Of a stretch of DNA of 64,000 nt, positions 8,101 to 17,548 are shown one piece after another; within the stretch, counting starts at the first letter, position 1, and the number at the start of each line of letters is the position of its first letter. Source of the stretch: Pseudomonas costantinii. Its GTDB lineage: Bacteria; Pseudomonadota; Gammaproteobacteria; Pseudomonadales; Pseudomonadaceae. Made by a program: the position numbers and the translations under genes. The stretch covers positions 62,001-126,000 of the forward strand of contig NZ_MDDR01000052.1 of NCBI RefSeq assembly GCF_001870435.1, in the 5' to 3' direction. The notes beneath the pieces are model-generated. The model was not told the origin of the DNA, ran no database searches, and was given only the letters and a program-made list of their open reading frames with translations.

Positions 8101-11100
8101 CGTTTGCCAGGTAAAGCACCGGAACTAGTACTTCCTCGCCATTCACCAGGCTTTTTTCCAGCCAGACGATATCGTGGGTCAGGGCCGTGACTTGCTCGGA
8201 ACTCAGGCTCACACCCACCGCAAGGTTCAGTTCCTGCTTGCTGGCGATGGCGTTGTCCATCAGGTGTTTGAACAGTTTTTCATCGGTGGTTTGCCCATCG
8301 ATAAAACGCTGGCCGGTACGCGCGACGACCGCTTGCTGGATCAGGCGCTGCTCATAAAAACCGTCGCCCAAGCGCTTGGCGCTGTCGTCCGGGTTGTAGC
8401 CCAGGCCGGACAGCAGGTAATCCGAGCTCATGAACTGCTTCAGGTCGGTGAGTGCCGGGTTGGTTTCGATCAGGTATTTGTGCGGTTGCGACGCGCCGGT
8501 ATTGTTGGGCAGACCCAGCACGCGATTGATCGCCTGGGTGTTCCCGGGTGTCGAAACCAGCCCCTCGGGCGTGGTGGTGACCACGCGTGCATCACGCTCC
8601 ACCAGAGCCGGAAGATTTCCCTCTGGGCGCGAAGTGTCGACGGCGGGTTGAGGATTGCCGGTCGGATTCTGCGGCGTTATATCGCCACTGGCTGTGCGGC
8701 CGGGCTGCAACACGCCTGCCTCTGCGCTGCTTACACCGCTAGCGTTAACAGTACGGGCACTGGCATCGATGCCATTGGCGGTGCGTGCTGCGACCGACAG
8801 CTCGCGGGTGCTCGCAGACACCTGAGCGACGTCACCCAACTGAATCGTCCGCGCCTGGTTCTCGGGAAGGCTCTGTTGGCGTTGCGCCAAGTCGACGCTC
8901 GCGCCACCCAACGTCCAGCTCTGCGGACCGACATTGCCCTGGGTCGCTTGACCCTCGCTGGCGCCCTGCCCGCTCAGGCGGAACAAACCGTTCTGCCCTG
9001 TAGGCAGGCTAAAACCTGGCAAGCCTATCGGGTTGACTTGCTGGTGAGCCAAGTTCGGTGGCAGTTGTGCATTGATAGAGATCGCGGTGGAGAAGCCGCT
9101 GCCTGCGCCGGTTTGCTCCTTGGTACGGCCTGCCGCCACGTAGGCGTAGAAGGGGCGAATCACGCTGTTGTTGATGTTCTTGGCCGCGTTGAGCGCGACG
9201 TTGCCCCCTGCCTGGATCACTGCGTCGTAAGACGAACCTTCTGAGTTAGTGGTGGTAGAGGTTCGCGAAAGCTGTCCTCCCCACATCATTGCGAGGGCGG
9301 AGGCCAGCTCGGCGTCGACGTTCGCCGAGGGTGTCGTAGCGTTCCGAGCATTGAAGTTGGCAACACGGGCGCGGGCCTCGGTGAACTCATTGACGAAGCT
9401 CAAAAAGGTGCGGGTCGTCTTTATCTCTTGTGCCTGTACACCCTGGTTATTAATGGTGGTGGCATTCGCCGTCAGGTTGCCTGTGGCGGCGATGGTACTG
9501 CTCTGGTTGTTGAGTGTCTGGGCGTTGATCTGCATATCAGCGCCACTGCTCAGTGTAGAAACACCCGTGCTTTGAGTGATCGCTAATCGATCGATCTCAT
9601 CAACTTGCCATAGACCATTGCGACGGTCAGCCCCCCGATAATCACAACCGAAAGTTTGGATTTGGCCACAGGGAAGTTCGGTGATTTTTACCGAGGCTTT
9701 TTCATGGACCGAATACTCCAGCACATCCCGCACGTTGTTGACGGTCATGGCGTTGATCGTCAGGTTCTTCACGCTCTCGATAGAGCCGGAGCGGTTATCC
9801 AGCAAATCCGCTTTGCCTTGGTTCGGGTCCTTGGCAATCAGTACATCGCCCAGGCCATAGACGTCGGCGTAAGCGTTGGTGAAGCTTGCGGCCAACAGCT
9901 GCATGTCACCACCACTGCTGATCAACCCGTGGTTGTTGACTAACGTATTGGCGGTGAGTGTCAGGTTGGCGCCTGTCGCCAGCGTGCCGGTGTTGTTTAC
10001 ATCGCCGGCAGTCAACGACATGTTGCCCGCCGCGGTCAGACGACCGGCGTTATTGAGCTTACCGCCCACCGTGAGCGTACTGTCCTGCCCGCTGGCCACA
10101 CTGGCCGTGCTGCTCAGGTTCACTTGCGCGGCACTCAAGCCAAGGTTGCCAAGACTGCTGTAGCGCCCGTTCCCGCCATAGTTGCCGGTCAGCGCCAAAT
10201 TGGCCGTGCCATCACTGGCGATCAACCCGTCATTGTTCCAGTTGCCACCGGTGCCCAGCAGGCGGTCAGACGCCAGCAACTGCCCGCCGGCGGTTTGATT
10301 CAGGGTGTTGACGTTCACCGTCAAGCGCCCGGCCTGGATCACGCTGCTGTTGGTCCAGCTATCCGCCGCCAGGGTCAGGCCGCCACGGGTCACCACATTG
10401 CCGCCCGCATCGATAAGGTTCGATGTGGCGATATCGAAGGTGCCGGTCCCCGCGTGCAGCAAGCTGCCGCCCTGGTTCTGGAAGCCGCTCACATTCAGGG
10501 TCAGGTCGGTGTTGGAGGTTTCCAGTCGGCCATTGCGGTTATCAAACGCACCACCGAGTTGGAAGTTGGTTTTGCCACCACTGCCCAACGCCCGCAGTTG
10601 CCCGCCTTGGTTATCGAGGCTGCCGGCGGCTACGCTCAGGGTGCTATCGCTTTCAATCACCCCACTGCGGTTGGTCAGCGCACCACTGGCGCTCAGATCA
10701 ATCGCACCACCGGCAATCTGCCCGGCGCTGTTATCCAAACGCTGCCCGGCCACCCGCACCAAACCCTTGGCATATAAACCACCGTTGGCGTTGGCGAAGT
10801 CATTGGCGTTGACCACCGCATCGCCGGTCTGCGCAACGATGCGACCGTTCTGGTTATCGACGCGGTTGGCGACCAGGTTCAGGCCTTGGGCCTGGATGAT
10901 GCCGCCTTGGTTATTCAAACCACCGGCCAACCGGGCATCCAGCAACCCTTTGAGGCTGGCCAAAGTGCCGCCCTGGTTATCGACATCGCCGCTGATGCCC
11001 AGGCCCAGGCCTGTCTGGCCCTGCACCTTGCCCTTGGCATTGTTCAGGCCTGCCGTGTTCAACTGCACGTCGGCGTCCTGGCTGTAGATCAGGCCGTCCG

Positions 11101-14100
11101 TGTGGTTTTGCACGACGCCGCCGGAGGTGATCGCCACCCGTTCCTTACCGGCGATGGTGCCGCGTTCACTGTTGTTCAGGCCGCCTGTGAACAGGGTCAA
11201 CAGGCCTTGGCTGATGATCTTGCCGTCAGCGTCGTTGTAGACCTGGTTGGCCCGTTGCAACAACAACGGCCCGGTGCTGGCGATTTTGCCGCCGCTGTTG
11301 TTGAGGTTGCCGAGCAGGTCGAGGGTCACCCCGCCGTTGCTGAGCAGGCTGCCGCCGTTGTTGGTCAGGTCGGTGCCGGTGAAGGTGAAGGCTTGTTGCG
11401 CGTTGATAGTGCCCTGGTTGGCCAGAGTGGCGGCTTGCACGTCCAGCGCGGCGCCGCTTTCGATCAAACTGCCGTCGCCGTTCACCAAGGCGCCGGCCAC
11501 CGCCAGGTGCTGCCCGGCGCCGCTGGAGAGTACGCCATTGCCACGGTTATCGAGGCTGGCGGCGCTGACGTCCAAACGCCCTTGGCTGACCAGTGCGCCC
11601 TCTGAGTTGTTTTGCAACGCGCCGCTCAGGCGCACATCGACCGCGCCGTTGCGGCTCGACAGCGTACCGTTGTTGCGGTTGTCGAGACTGTCACCATTGA
11701 CGTTCAGGCCTTGCCATCCCGACATCAAACCCTTCGCGCTGTTATTCAGGCTGCCCGCGTTGAGGGTCAGCGTCTGGCTGCTGATCAGCTTGCCCGCGCT
11801 GTTGTCCAGACTCCGCGCCGTCAGGGAGAAACTTTGCTGGCTGGAGATTTCACCGCCCTGGTTGTTGAGGTCGCGCAGGTTCTTCAGGGTCAGCGAGCCG
11901 TTGGCGAGGAGCAAGCCGTTACGGTTATCCAAATCGCTGTTGTTGAGATCGAGGGTCACACCCTGCTCGCCGACAATCTGGCCGCCCGACAACGTCAAGG
12001 CATTGAGACCGACGGCCATCGCACCTTTGGCCGAAACTTTGCCGCCGCTGCCGGTATTGAGGTGGGTAGCGGTCAGGCCCAAGGTGCCCTGACTATTGAT
12101 CAAGCCGCCCGCAGTGTTATCCAGGGCCATGGCGTTGAGGATGACGGCGGCGCCGAGCAGACTGCCGTTTTGGTTATTCACGTCATTGCTTTGTACGGTC
12201 AGTGCTTGAGCCGCGCTGATCAAGCCCTGGCCGCTGTTGTTCAGCAGGCCGTCGCTGGTCAGTTGCAGATCATCGCGACTGGTCAAGGTGCCGCCATGGT
12301 TGTCCACGGCGGCTGCACGGGCATTGAGGCTGGCGCCGCCGATCAGGCCTTTAACGTTAGTCAGCGCCTGGTTGATACGCAGGGTCAGGCCCTGGTTGCT
12401 CAGCAGTTTGCCATTGCTGTTGTCGAGGGTTTGTGCAGCCAGGGTGAAGGCTTGGCCGCTGGAAATTTCGCCGTTCTGGTTGGTGACAGTGCTGAGGTTA
12501 TTGAGCTGCAACGGGCCAACGGCATTGATCAAGCCGCCCTGGTTATTCAATTGGCCGTTATTCAGGTCCAGGCTCAAGCCGGCGTTGCTGAACAGCTTGC
12601 CACCTTGCTGGTCCAGGCCGGTGACGCTAGCCGTCATCGACTTGTCGCTGCCGATGCTGCCGCCGTTGTTCAACTGCGCGGTGGTCAACGCCAGGGTGTC
12701 GCCACTGTTGAGGCGTCCGCCCTGATTATTCAGCAAGCCCGTGGTGACCGAGACCGGGCCTTTACCGCTAAGGGTGCCTTGCTGGTTGCCCAGGCTGGCA
12801 CTGCGCAGCGCCAGCTTGCCATCGGTTACCAACTTGCCGTTTTGGTTATTCAGCGTATCGCTGACGGTAACGTTCAAGCCTTGGGCGCTGGAAAGGCTGC
12901 CCTTGCTGTTGTTGAGGGTGCGCGCTTTGACGTCCAGCGTGTCTTCACTGCTCAGCAGACCTTGGCTGTTGTCAAGATCGCCCGTCAGTTCCAGCACCAA
13001 CGGTTGTTGGCTGAGCAGCTTGCCGCCGTTGTTGTCTAGCGAAGTGCCGGTCAGGGTCAGGCGCTGGCCGTTGAGCTCACCGAGGGTGCGGTTGATAACG
13101 TGGTCAACGGTGAGGCTCAAGCTACGACCTGCGAACACCACACCTTTGTCGCTGTTGTTCAATTGCTGGCCGCTGAGGGTGACATCGGCATTGCCGGTCA
13201 GCTCGCCCGCGCGGTTGTCGACCGTTCCCACGTCGAGTTTCAGCGCTTTTGTTGCGCCTACCAGACCGTTGCGGTTATCCAGGCTGGCACCGCGCAGGTG
13301 CAGCCCATCGGTGCTGATCAGCTTGCCGTTCCGGTTATCGACGCGCTCCTCGTTAACGGTGACCTGGGCTTTGCCAGCGATCTCACCACCACGGTTATCG
13401 AGGGCCGCGCCTGTCAGCAGCAAGGCGCCGTCGGCAATCAGGCTACCGCGCTGGTTATCCAACAGTTCGGTGGCGCTGATCGTGACATCGCCTCGGCCGC
13501 TGAGCAGGCCATCGGTGTTGTCCAGGCGGGTGCTGCGGGTGTTGAGGTTCGCGGCGTTGATATGGCCTTTGACGTTGGCCAAGACCTGATCAACGCGCAA
13601 AGTCAGCGCCTGATTACTGATCAACTTGCCGTTGCTGTTATCAAGGTTTTTCGCAGCCAGGGTAAAGGCATTCTGGCTGGAGATTTCGCCGTGCTGGTTG
13701 TCGATGCCGGCAAGGTTGTTCAACACCAGAGTCGGCGCGTTGATCAAACCGGCATTGATCAACTCACCGTTGTGCAGGTCCAGGCTCAGTTGCGTGGTGC
13801 TCACCAGCTCGGCACCGCCCAACTGCGTGAGGCCGGTGAGGTTGGCGTTCAGGCTGCCAACGCTGCCGATATGCCCACTGTTGTTGAGTTGGGTGGCCGT
13901 AAGGTCGAGGCTGTCGGCACTGATTACGCGGCCGCCGAGACCGTTGTTGAGCAACCCGGTAGTCACGGTCGCGGCGCCCTGGCTTTTGAGCAGGCCTTGA
14001 GTGTTATCGAGGCTGGCGCTGGTCAGCTTGAGACCTTGCGCGCTCTCGACGGTACCGCCCAAGTTGAGCAGGTCCGTGGTGCTGGAGAGGGTCAGCGGAC

Positions 14101-17100
14101 CGGCGCTGGACATGCTGCCGCCGGTGTTATCAAGGCGCTGGCCCGCCAGCACCATCGACCCTTCGCTGCTGAGCTTGCCACGGGTGTTGTCCAGTCCCGC
14201 CGCCAGTTGCAGCGCCAGGGAGTGCTTGGCGCTTACGGTGCCTTCGGTGTTATCCAGACGGGTGCCGGTAAAGCCGACGTCCTGGGCGAAGACCAAGCCT
14301 TTGGCCTGGTTGATTACTTCGGCCATCGCCAACTCCAGCGCGGTGCCCGCCAACAGTTTGCCGCCGCTGTTGTCGAGGCGCTGGCCGCTAAGCGTGATGC
14401 TTTGCTGGCTGGAGATTTCTCCGGCGCGGTTGTCGACGTTGTTGACCTTGAGTTTTAGCGCTTTTGTCGCGGCAAGCAGACCGCCGTCACGGTTATCCAG
14501 GCTGTCGGCGTTGAGGGTCAGATTACCCTGGGCCACCAGTTGACCACCCTGCTGGGTCAGGATGCCGACGGTGGCGTCCAGATCGTCCTGGCTGGCCATG
14601 CGGCCCTTGGCGTTATTGACAGTGTCCATGTTCAGACGCACCGGGCCGATGGCGCTGACCAAACCGTTCTGGTTGCTCAACGATTGGCCGGTGATCGCCA
14701 GCGCCTGCTTGCTGTTGAGTACGCCTTCACGGTTGTCCAATTGGCCAACGTGCAAGTTCAGGTCCTGGTTGGCACGCACTGCGCCGCCACGGTTGTCCAG
14801 ACTGGCGCTGCGCAGAGTCAGCACGTTCTGCCCGGACAGGCGACCGGCGCGGTTGTCCACGCTACCCGCCTGAATATCGATCACGCCCTTGGCTAACACG
14901 CTGCCTTTGGCTTGGTTGTCCAACAGGCCGTCGACCTTCACCGTCAGGTCGCCATCGCTCACCAGGCTGCCGGACTGGCTGTTATCCAGGCTGCCCGAGG
15001 TGACGTTCAAACGCTGGCCAGCGCCCAAGGTGCCGCCTTGGTTGATCAGCGTCTGATCGATCTTGAGGGTCAGCGCCTGATCGCTGAGTAACTGGCCATT
15101 GCTGTTATCCAGGCTTTGCGCGGCCAGCGTGAAGGCATGTTCGCTGGAGATTTCGCCGTGCTGGTTGGCGACCGTGGACAGGTTCTTGAGGAGCAGTTGA
15201 CCCGGCGCATGGATCAGGCCACCGGCGTTGTTGAGGTGGCCCTGATTCATGTCCAGGGTCAGGTCGCTGGTGCTGTAAAGCTCGCCGCCGTTGCGTTGAT
15301 CGAGGCCGGCGATGCTGGCGGTCAAGGCCTTGTTACTGGCGATGCGGCCGTCAAAACGGTTATCCACCTGCCCTGCCGTCAGGTCCAGGCGATCGGCACT
15401 GGTCAGGCGACCACTGTTCTGGTTATTCAACGCGCCAGTGGTGACGCGCACGGCGCCGTCGCCGATCAGTTTGCCGCCACTGTTGTCGAGGCTGGCGCTG
15501 TTCAAGGTCAGCGCCATCGCGCTGAGCAACTCACCGTTGCGGTTGCTGAGTGCACCGGTGGTGGTCAACAACTGTGCTGCGCCGCTGCTGACGCGGCCAC
15601 CATCGTTGTTCAGCGTGACGGCTTGCAACGTCAGGTTGGCATCGCCACGCACGGTGCCTTGTCTGTTATCCAAGTGATCAAGGGCCAGTTGCAGCGCACC
15701 ATTAGCGAGTAGACGCCCGCCGTTGCTATTGTCGAACTGGCTGCCAATAAGGGACAAGTCGTTGACGCTGGAGACCTCGCCCCCTTGGTTGTCGAGTTGG
15801 CCGATGTTCAGGCTCAGACGCTGGCCACTGATAACGCGGCCACCCCGGTTGATCGCGATACCGGCGTTAGTGACAGTCAGCAAGGTATCGCCCTGCAGCA
15901 GGCCTTTGCTGTTGTCCAGCGTCAGGCTGCTCAACGTGCTGGTCGCGCCGACAATTTTGCCTTGGCGATTGTCCAGTGCAGTGGCAACAACCACCTTCAC
16001 GTCATCGCGAACTTTAAGCTCGCCTTCGGTGTTGACCAGGCTGTTGGCCCGCAGGTCCAAACCGGTGGCGGCAATCAAGCCCTTGGTATTATCCAGCGCC
16101 TGGGCGATACGTACTCGTGCCCCTTGTTCACTGAGCAATTTGCCGCTGCGGTTGTCGAGGTTTTCAGCGGTGAAATCCAGCGCTTGGGCACTGGAGATTT
16201 CCCCGCTCTGGTTATCGACACGGCCCTGGCTGCTCAGTTGCAACGCACCCGACGCATGCATCAAACCGCCCTGGTTCACCAGCTCGCCGGTGTTGATGCT
16301 GAGGTCGCGACTGGCAATTACGGTCTTGCCAGCGTTCTCGATGGCTTGTGCTTTTAAGTGCACATCACCTTGGCTGTTGCGGCTGTTATCCGCATTGACG
16401 CCTGCTTCGATAATCCCGCTGTTGGTCAACCGCCCACCGCTGTCCAGCGTAATGGTGTTCTTGGCCGCGAGGGCTTGTCGGTTGGTCAATGCACCTTGGG
16501 TCTTGACCGCCAAATCGGAACCGGCGTAGACCGCACCTTGCGCCTCCACACTGGCTGCCTTGACCGCGACTGAAGCACCGGCCGAGGTCTGGCCCATGAC
16601 CACATTGCCAGCGGCGTCAATCTGGATATCACCTCCGGCAACCATGTCCCCCGACAACCGCACGCCGACACCGGCCTCAGTGCCGACCAGCTTGACGGCT
16701 CCCACATACATCCCGCCCAGCGCCGATGAGTCGATCGCCAGCTCCGGCGCCTGGCTACCATCAGACGCCCGTGCCGTGGCATTTAGGGTGCGCGCATCCA
16801 CATCGTTGCGACCGGCGACGATGGTGAGTTTTTTCGCCTGGATCTGCGCATTGATGGTGGTGGCGCGGGTGATGATTTCGAACTGGTCGACGTTGGTTGC
16901 ATTCAGACCGGCGCCTTCAATGGCGACGCTGCCTTGGTCGACTTGGTAGCGGTTGATCTGGCCGTTTTCGATCACCGCCTTGCCGGTGGTCAACGTCGCT
17001 TGCGGGGTGTTGATGAAGCCGCAACCGTTGCAACTGATGCCGTACGGGTTGGCGACGATCACATGGGCCGACTGCCCCGCCACTTCGGTGTAGCCGCGCA

Positions 17101-17515
17101 ACTGGCTGGGGCTGCCGCCGTTGACCTCGTTGAGAATGATGTTGGCGGCAGTGCCGTTGAAGTTCGGGTTGCCGACGATGATGCCGCCCAATTGAGTGGA
17201 CTGGGTGCGGTCGGTGGCATTGTTGAGGATGACCCCGTTGGCGCCGACGTTGTAGTCATGAAATTGGTTGTGCGACAGCCCGTTGGCGTTCGGTGCGGCG
17301 ATGTTGACGATCGGTACGCCGTTGCCCGCTTGGCCGAGCGTCGTTCCCGGCGCACTCACCACAATGCCGTCCGCCTGGGCCAGCAACGGTTGCCAGAACA
17401 TCGCATTGGCCAAGATCAGCGCTAACCCACGCTTGGGCAGGCCAAGGAAGGTGGAACGGTTTTTCAGGGCCGCAGAAGGTTGGCGCGCGAGGAAGGCGAA
17501 CTGGCGAACATCCAT
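5105..17515 (-). CDS. cdiA: Two-partner secretion exoprotein, CdiA/FhaB-like contact-dependent inhibition effector
   Basis: 4136-residue filamentous haemagglutinin-type protein. An extended signal region (residues 1-48, ending LLAQADG) is followed by the TPS secretion domain with NPNFNG (116-121) and NPYGI (156-160). Then come some 2000 residues of FHA repeats built from units such as LDNRGG/LDNSNGKL/SLDNRQG, a central region without repeats, and further repeats. A hydrophobic glycine-rich pretoxin segment (about 3603-3630, IVTYFTWGLGAGLVG) resembles the DUF637 region. There is no VENN motif; VAQQGTVYNYLEQSD (about residue 3848) stands where Pseudomonas CdiA proteins change into the variable tail. 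The last 290 residues are the presumed toxin, ending with GTISQWTNSSGHYKPP and GLPENLFIPK. tpsB is 33 bp upstream, immunity 7 bp downstream. Confidence 0.93.
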   Translation of the reverse strand: MDVRQFAFLARQPSAALKNRSTFLGLPKRGLALILANAMFWQPLLAQADGIVVSAPGTTLGQAGNGVPIVNIAAPNANGLSHNQFHDYNVGANGVILNNATDRTQSTQLGGIIVGNPNFNGTAANIILNEVNGGSPSQLRGYTEVAGQSAHVIVANPYGISCNGCGFINTPQATLTTGKAVIENGQINRYQVDQGSVAIEGAGLNATNVDQFEIITRATTINAQIQAKKLTIVAGRNDVDARTLNATARASDGSQAPELAIDSSALGGMYVGAVKLVGTEAGVGVRLSGDMVAGGDIQIDAAGNVVMGQTSAGASVAVKAASVEAQGAVYAGSDLAVKTQGALTNRQALAAKNTITLDSGGRLTNSGIIEAGVNADNSRNSQGDVHLKAQAIENAGKTVIASRDLSINTGELVNQGGLMHASGALQLSSQGRVDNQSGEISSAQALDFTAENLDNRSGKLLSEQGARVRIAQALDNTKGLIAATGLDLRANSLVNTEGELKVRDDVKVVVATALDNRQGKIVGATSTLSSLTLDNSKGLLQGDTLLTVTNAGIAINRGGRVISGQRLSLNIGQLDNQGGEVSSVNDLSLIGSQFDNSNGGRLLANGALQLALDHLDNRQGTVRGDANLTLQAVTLNNDGGRVSSGAAQLLTTTGALSNRNGELLSAMALTLNSASLDNSGGKLIGDGAVRVTTGALNNQNSGRLTSADRLDLTAGQVDNRFDGRIASNKALTASIAGLDQRNGGELYSTSDLTLDMNQGHLNNAGGLIHAPGQLLLKNLSTVANQHGEISSEHAFTLAAQSLDNSNGQLLSDQALTLKIDQTLINQGGTLGAGQRLNVTSGSLDNSQSGSLVSDGDLTVKVDGLLDNQAKGSVLAKGVIDIQAGSVDNRAGRLSGQNVLTLRSASLDNRGGAVRANQDLNLHVGQLDNREGVLNSKQALAITGQSLSNQNGLVSAIGPVRLNMDTVNNAKGRMASQDDLDATVGILTQQGGQLVAQGNLTLNADSLDNRDGGLLAATKALKLKVNNVDNRAGEISSQQSITLSGQRLDNSGGKLLAGTALELAMAEVINQAKGLVFAQDVGFTGTRLDNTEGTVSAKHSLALQLAAGLDNTRGKLSSEGSMVLAGQRLDNTGGSMSSAGPLTLSSTTDLLNLGGTVESAQGLKLTSASLDNTQGLLKSQGAATVTTGLLNNGLGGRVISADSLDLTATQLNNSGHIGSVGSLNANLTGLTQLGGAELVSTTQLSLDLHNGELINAGLINAPTLVLNNLAGIDNQHGEISSQNAFTLAAKNLDNSNGKLISNQALTLRVDQVLANVKGHINAANLNTRSTRLDNTDGLLSGRGDVTISATELLDNQRGSLIADGALLLTGAALDNRGGEIAGKAQVTVNEERVDNRNGKLISTDGLHLRGASLDNRNGLVGATKALKLDVGTVDNRAGELTGNADVTLSGQQLNNSDKGVVFAGRSLSLTVDHVINRTLGELNGQRLTLTGTSLDNNGGKLLSQQPLVLELTGDLDNSQGLLSSEDTLDVKARTLNNSKGSLSSAQGLNVTVSDTLNNQNGKLVTDGKLALRSASLGNQQGTLSGKGPVSVTTGLLNNQGGRLNSGDTLALTTAQLNNGGSIGSDKSMTASVTGLDQQGGKLFSNAGLSLDLNNGQLNNQGGLINAVGPLQLNNLSTVTNQNGEISSGQAFTLAAQTLDNSNGKLLSNQGLTLRINQALTNVKGLIGGASLNARAAAVDNHGGTLTSRDDLQLTSDGLLNNSGQGLISAAQALTVQSNDVNNQNGSLLGAAVILNAMALDNTAGGLINSQGTLGLTATHLNTGSGGKVSAKGAMAVGLNALTLSGGQIVGEQGVTLDLNNSDLDNRNGLLLANGSLTLKNLRDLNNQGGEISSQQSFSLTARSLDNSAGKLISSQTLTLNAGSLNNSAKGLMSGWQGLNVNGDSLDNRNNGTLSSRNGAVDVRLSGALQNNSEGALVSQGRLDVSAASLDNRGNGVLSSGAGQHLAVAGALVNGDGSLIESGAALDVQAATLANQGTINAQQAFTFTGTDLTNNGGSLLSNGGVTLDLLGNLNNSGGKIASTGPLLLQRANQVYNDADGKIISQGLLTLFTGGLNNSERGTIAGKERVAITSGGVVQNHTDGLIYSQDADVQLNTAGLNNAKGKVQGQTGLGLGISGDVDNQGGTLASLKGLLDARLAGGLNNQGGIIQAQGLNLVANRVDNQNGRIVAQTGDAVVNANDFANANGGLYAKGLVRVAGQRLDNSAGQIAGGAIDLSASGALTNRSGVIESDSTLSVAAGSLDNQGGQLRALGSGGKTNFQLGGAFDNRNGRLETSNTDLTLNVSGFQNQGGSLLHAGTGTFDIATSNLIDAGGNVVTRGGLTLAADSWTNSSVIQAGRLTVNVNTLNQTAGGQLLASDRLLGTGGNWNNDGLIASDGTANLALTGNYGGNGRYSSLGNLGLSAAQVNLSSTASVASGQDSTLTVGGKLNNAGRLTAAGNMSLTAGDVNNTGTLATGANLTLTANTLVNNHGLISSGGDMQLLAASFTNAYADVYGLGDVLIAKDPNQGKADLLDNRSGSIESVKNLTINAMTVNNVRDVLEYSVHEKASVKITELPCGQIQTFGCDYRGADRRNGLWQVDEIDRLAITQSTGVSTLSSGADMQINAQTLNNQSSTIAATGNLTANATTINNQGVQAQEIKTTRTFLSFVNEFTEARARVANFNARNATTPSANVDAELASALAMMWGGQLSRTSTTTNSEGSSYDAVIQAGGNVALNAAKNINNSVIRPFYAYVAAGRTKEQTGAGSGFSTAISINAQLPPNLAHQQVNPIGLPGFSLPTGQNGLFRLSGQGASEGQATQGNVGPQSWTLGGASVDLAQRQQSLPENQARTIQLGDVAQVSASTRELSVAARTANGIDASARTVNASGVSSAEAGVLQPGRTASGDITPQNPTGNPQPAVDTSRPEGNLPALVERDARVVTTTPEGLVSTPGNTQAINRVLGLPNNTGASQPHKYLIETNPALTDLKQFMSSDYLLSGLGYNPDDSAKRLGDGFYEQRLIQQAVVARTGQRFIDGQTTDEKLFKHLMDNAIASKQELNLAVGVSLSSEQVTALTHDIVWLEKSLVNGEEVLVPVLYLANANNRLAPTGALIAGNDISLIAGQDLNNVGTLRASNNLSAKAGNDLVNSGLIEAGNRLDLLAGNTIVNKAGGIITGRDVTLTAVNGDVINERSVTRHESSDGVISERTDFIDNAARIEAANDLSLKAGRDFSNQGSALQSGRDTTIQAGRDLEFGSVEQVNSTPNISAHNNSSSVTQNGSSVTAGRDLSAVAGRDLTAIASQIEAKRDVAMSATENLTLASAADEQHSALDLKKVKAQEDHVSQVSTTVKAGGDVALGAGKDLVLSASRVTAGDEAYLVAGGKLGLLSAQDSDYSLYDMKKKGSWGSKETQRDEVTQVTNVGSQITSGGNQTLQSGGDQLYQGAKLESGKDIAIVSGGAVTFEAVKDLHQESHEKSKNSLVWTSSKGKGNTDETLRQTQMIAEGSIVIKAVDGLKIDIKKIDQHTVSQTIEVMVKADPQLAWLKEAEKRGDVDWRQVQEVHDSFKYSNSSLGGGAALVIAIIVTYFTWGLGAGLVGAASTTTTGLAANSVYTAVAIKGATSTINNKGNLGAIAKDVTSGESLKGYAIAGASGAIAKFAGVTGELTTSDLGRQLAVNSALRTVANGGSFTKNIGQAAIDLTASLLSGMIYERVGTELSGSGLSTKVAVHAIVGGLIAEAAGGDFASGAIAAGANKALIQTFGAEIFPGEAHERVLALTSQLIGMTVAAGVGGSSKDQEVAGWVAQQGTVYNYLEQSDIKAFASGMKSCGTDEACQKNKWDNERFNEESLYKTEYAMGITSSLLAKDKLPGIIVALDDLMAMQCQTQVCESYKTELVDRSVAAAEHLAKQIADWGPSMDRLALISGGGAGGGRVESRPRLPGDTDPAGLAQLEKAIKYLQGAKGPGAVPNLTERGTLTNVFPNDPAIAQRPIRTLVQDSSGRYWLQTPGGSKITPSGSYDFVTMPDGAVRVSRPNVNEAFSTHLGLSGGGDVKYAGSIRFGNNDGPSRGTISQWTNSSGHYKPPASLSSNSGLPENLFIPK

Positions 17516-17548
17516 GTGTTGTCTCGATGCCCTAGGGCGGTAATCACA

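Noticed and set aside
8174..9244. Long plus-strand frames opposite cdiA, for example 8174-9244, 11612-13039 and 13100-14458
   Set aside because: They are mirror frames of the GC-rich FHA repeats; translations are low-complexity and lack ribosome sites or domains.
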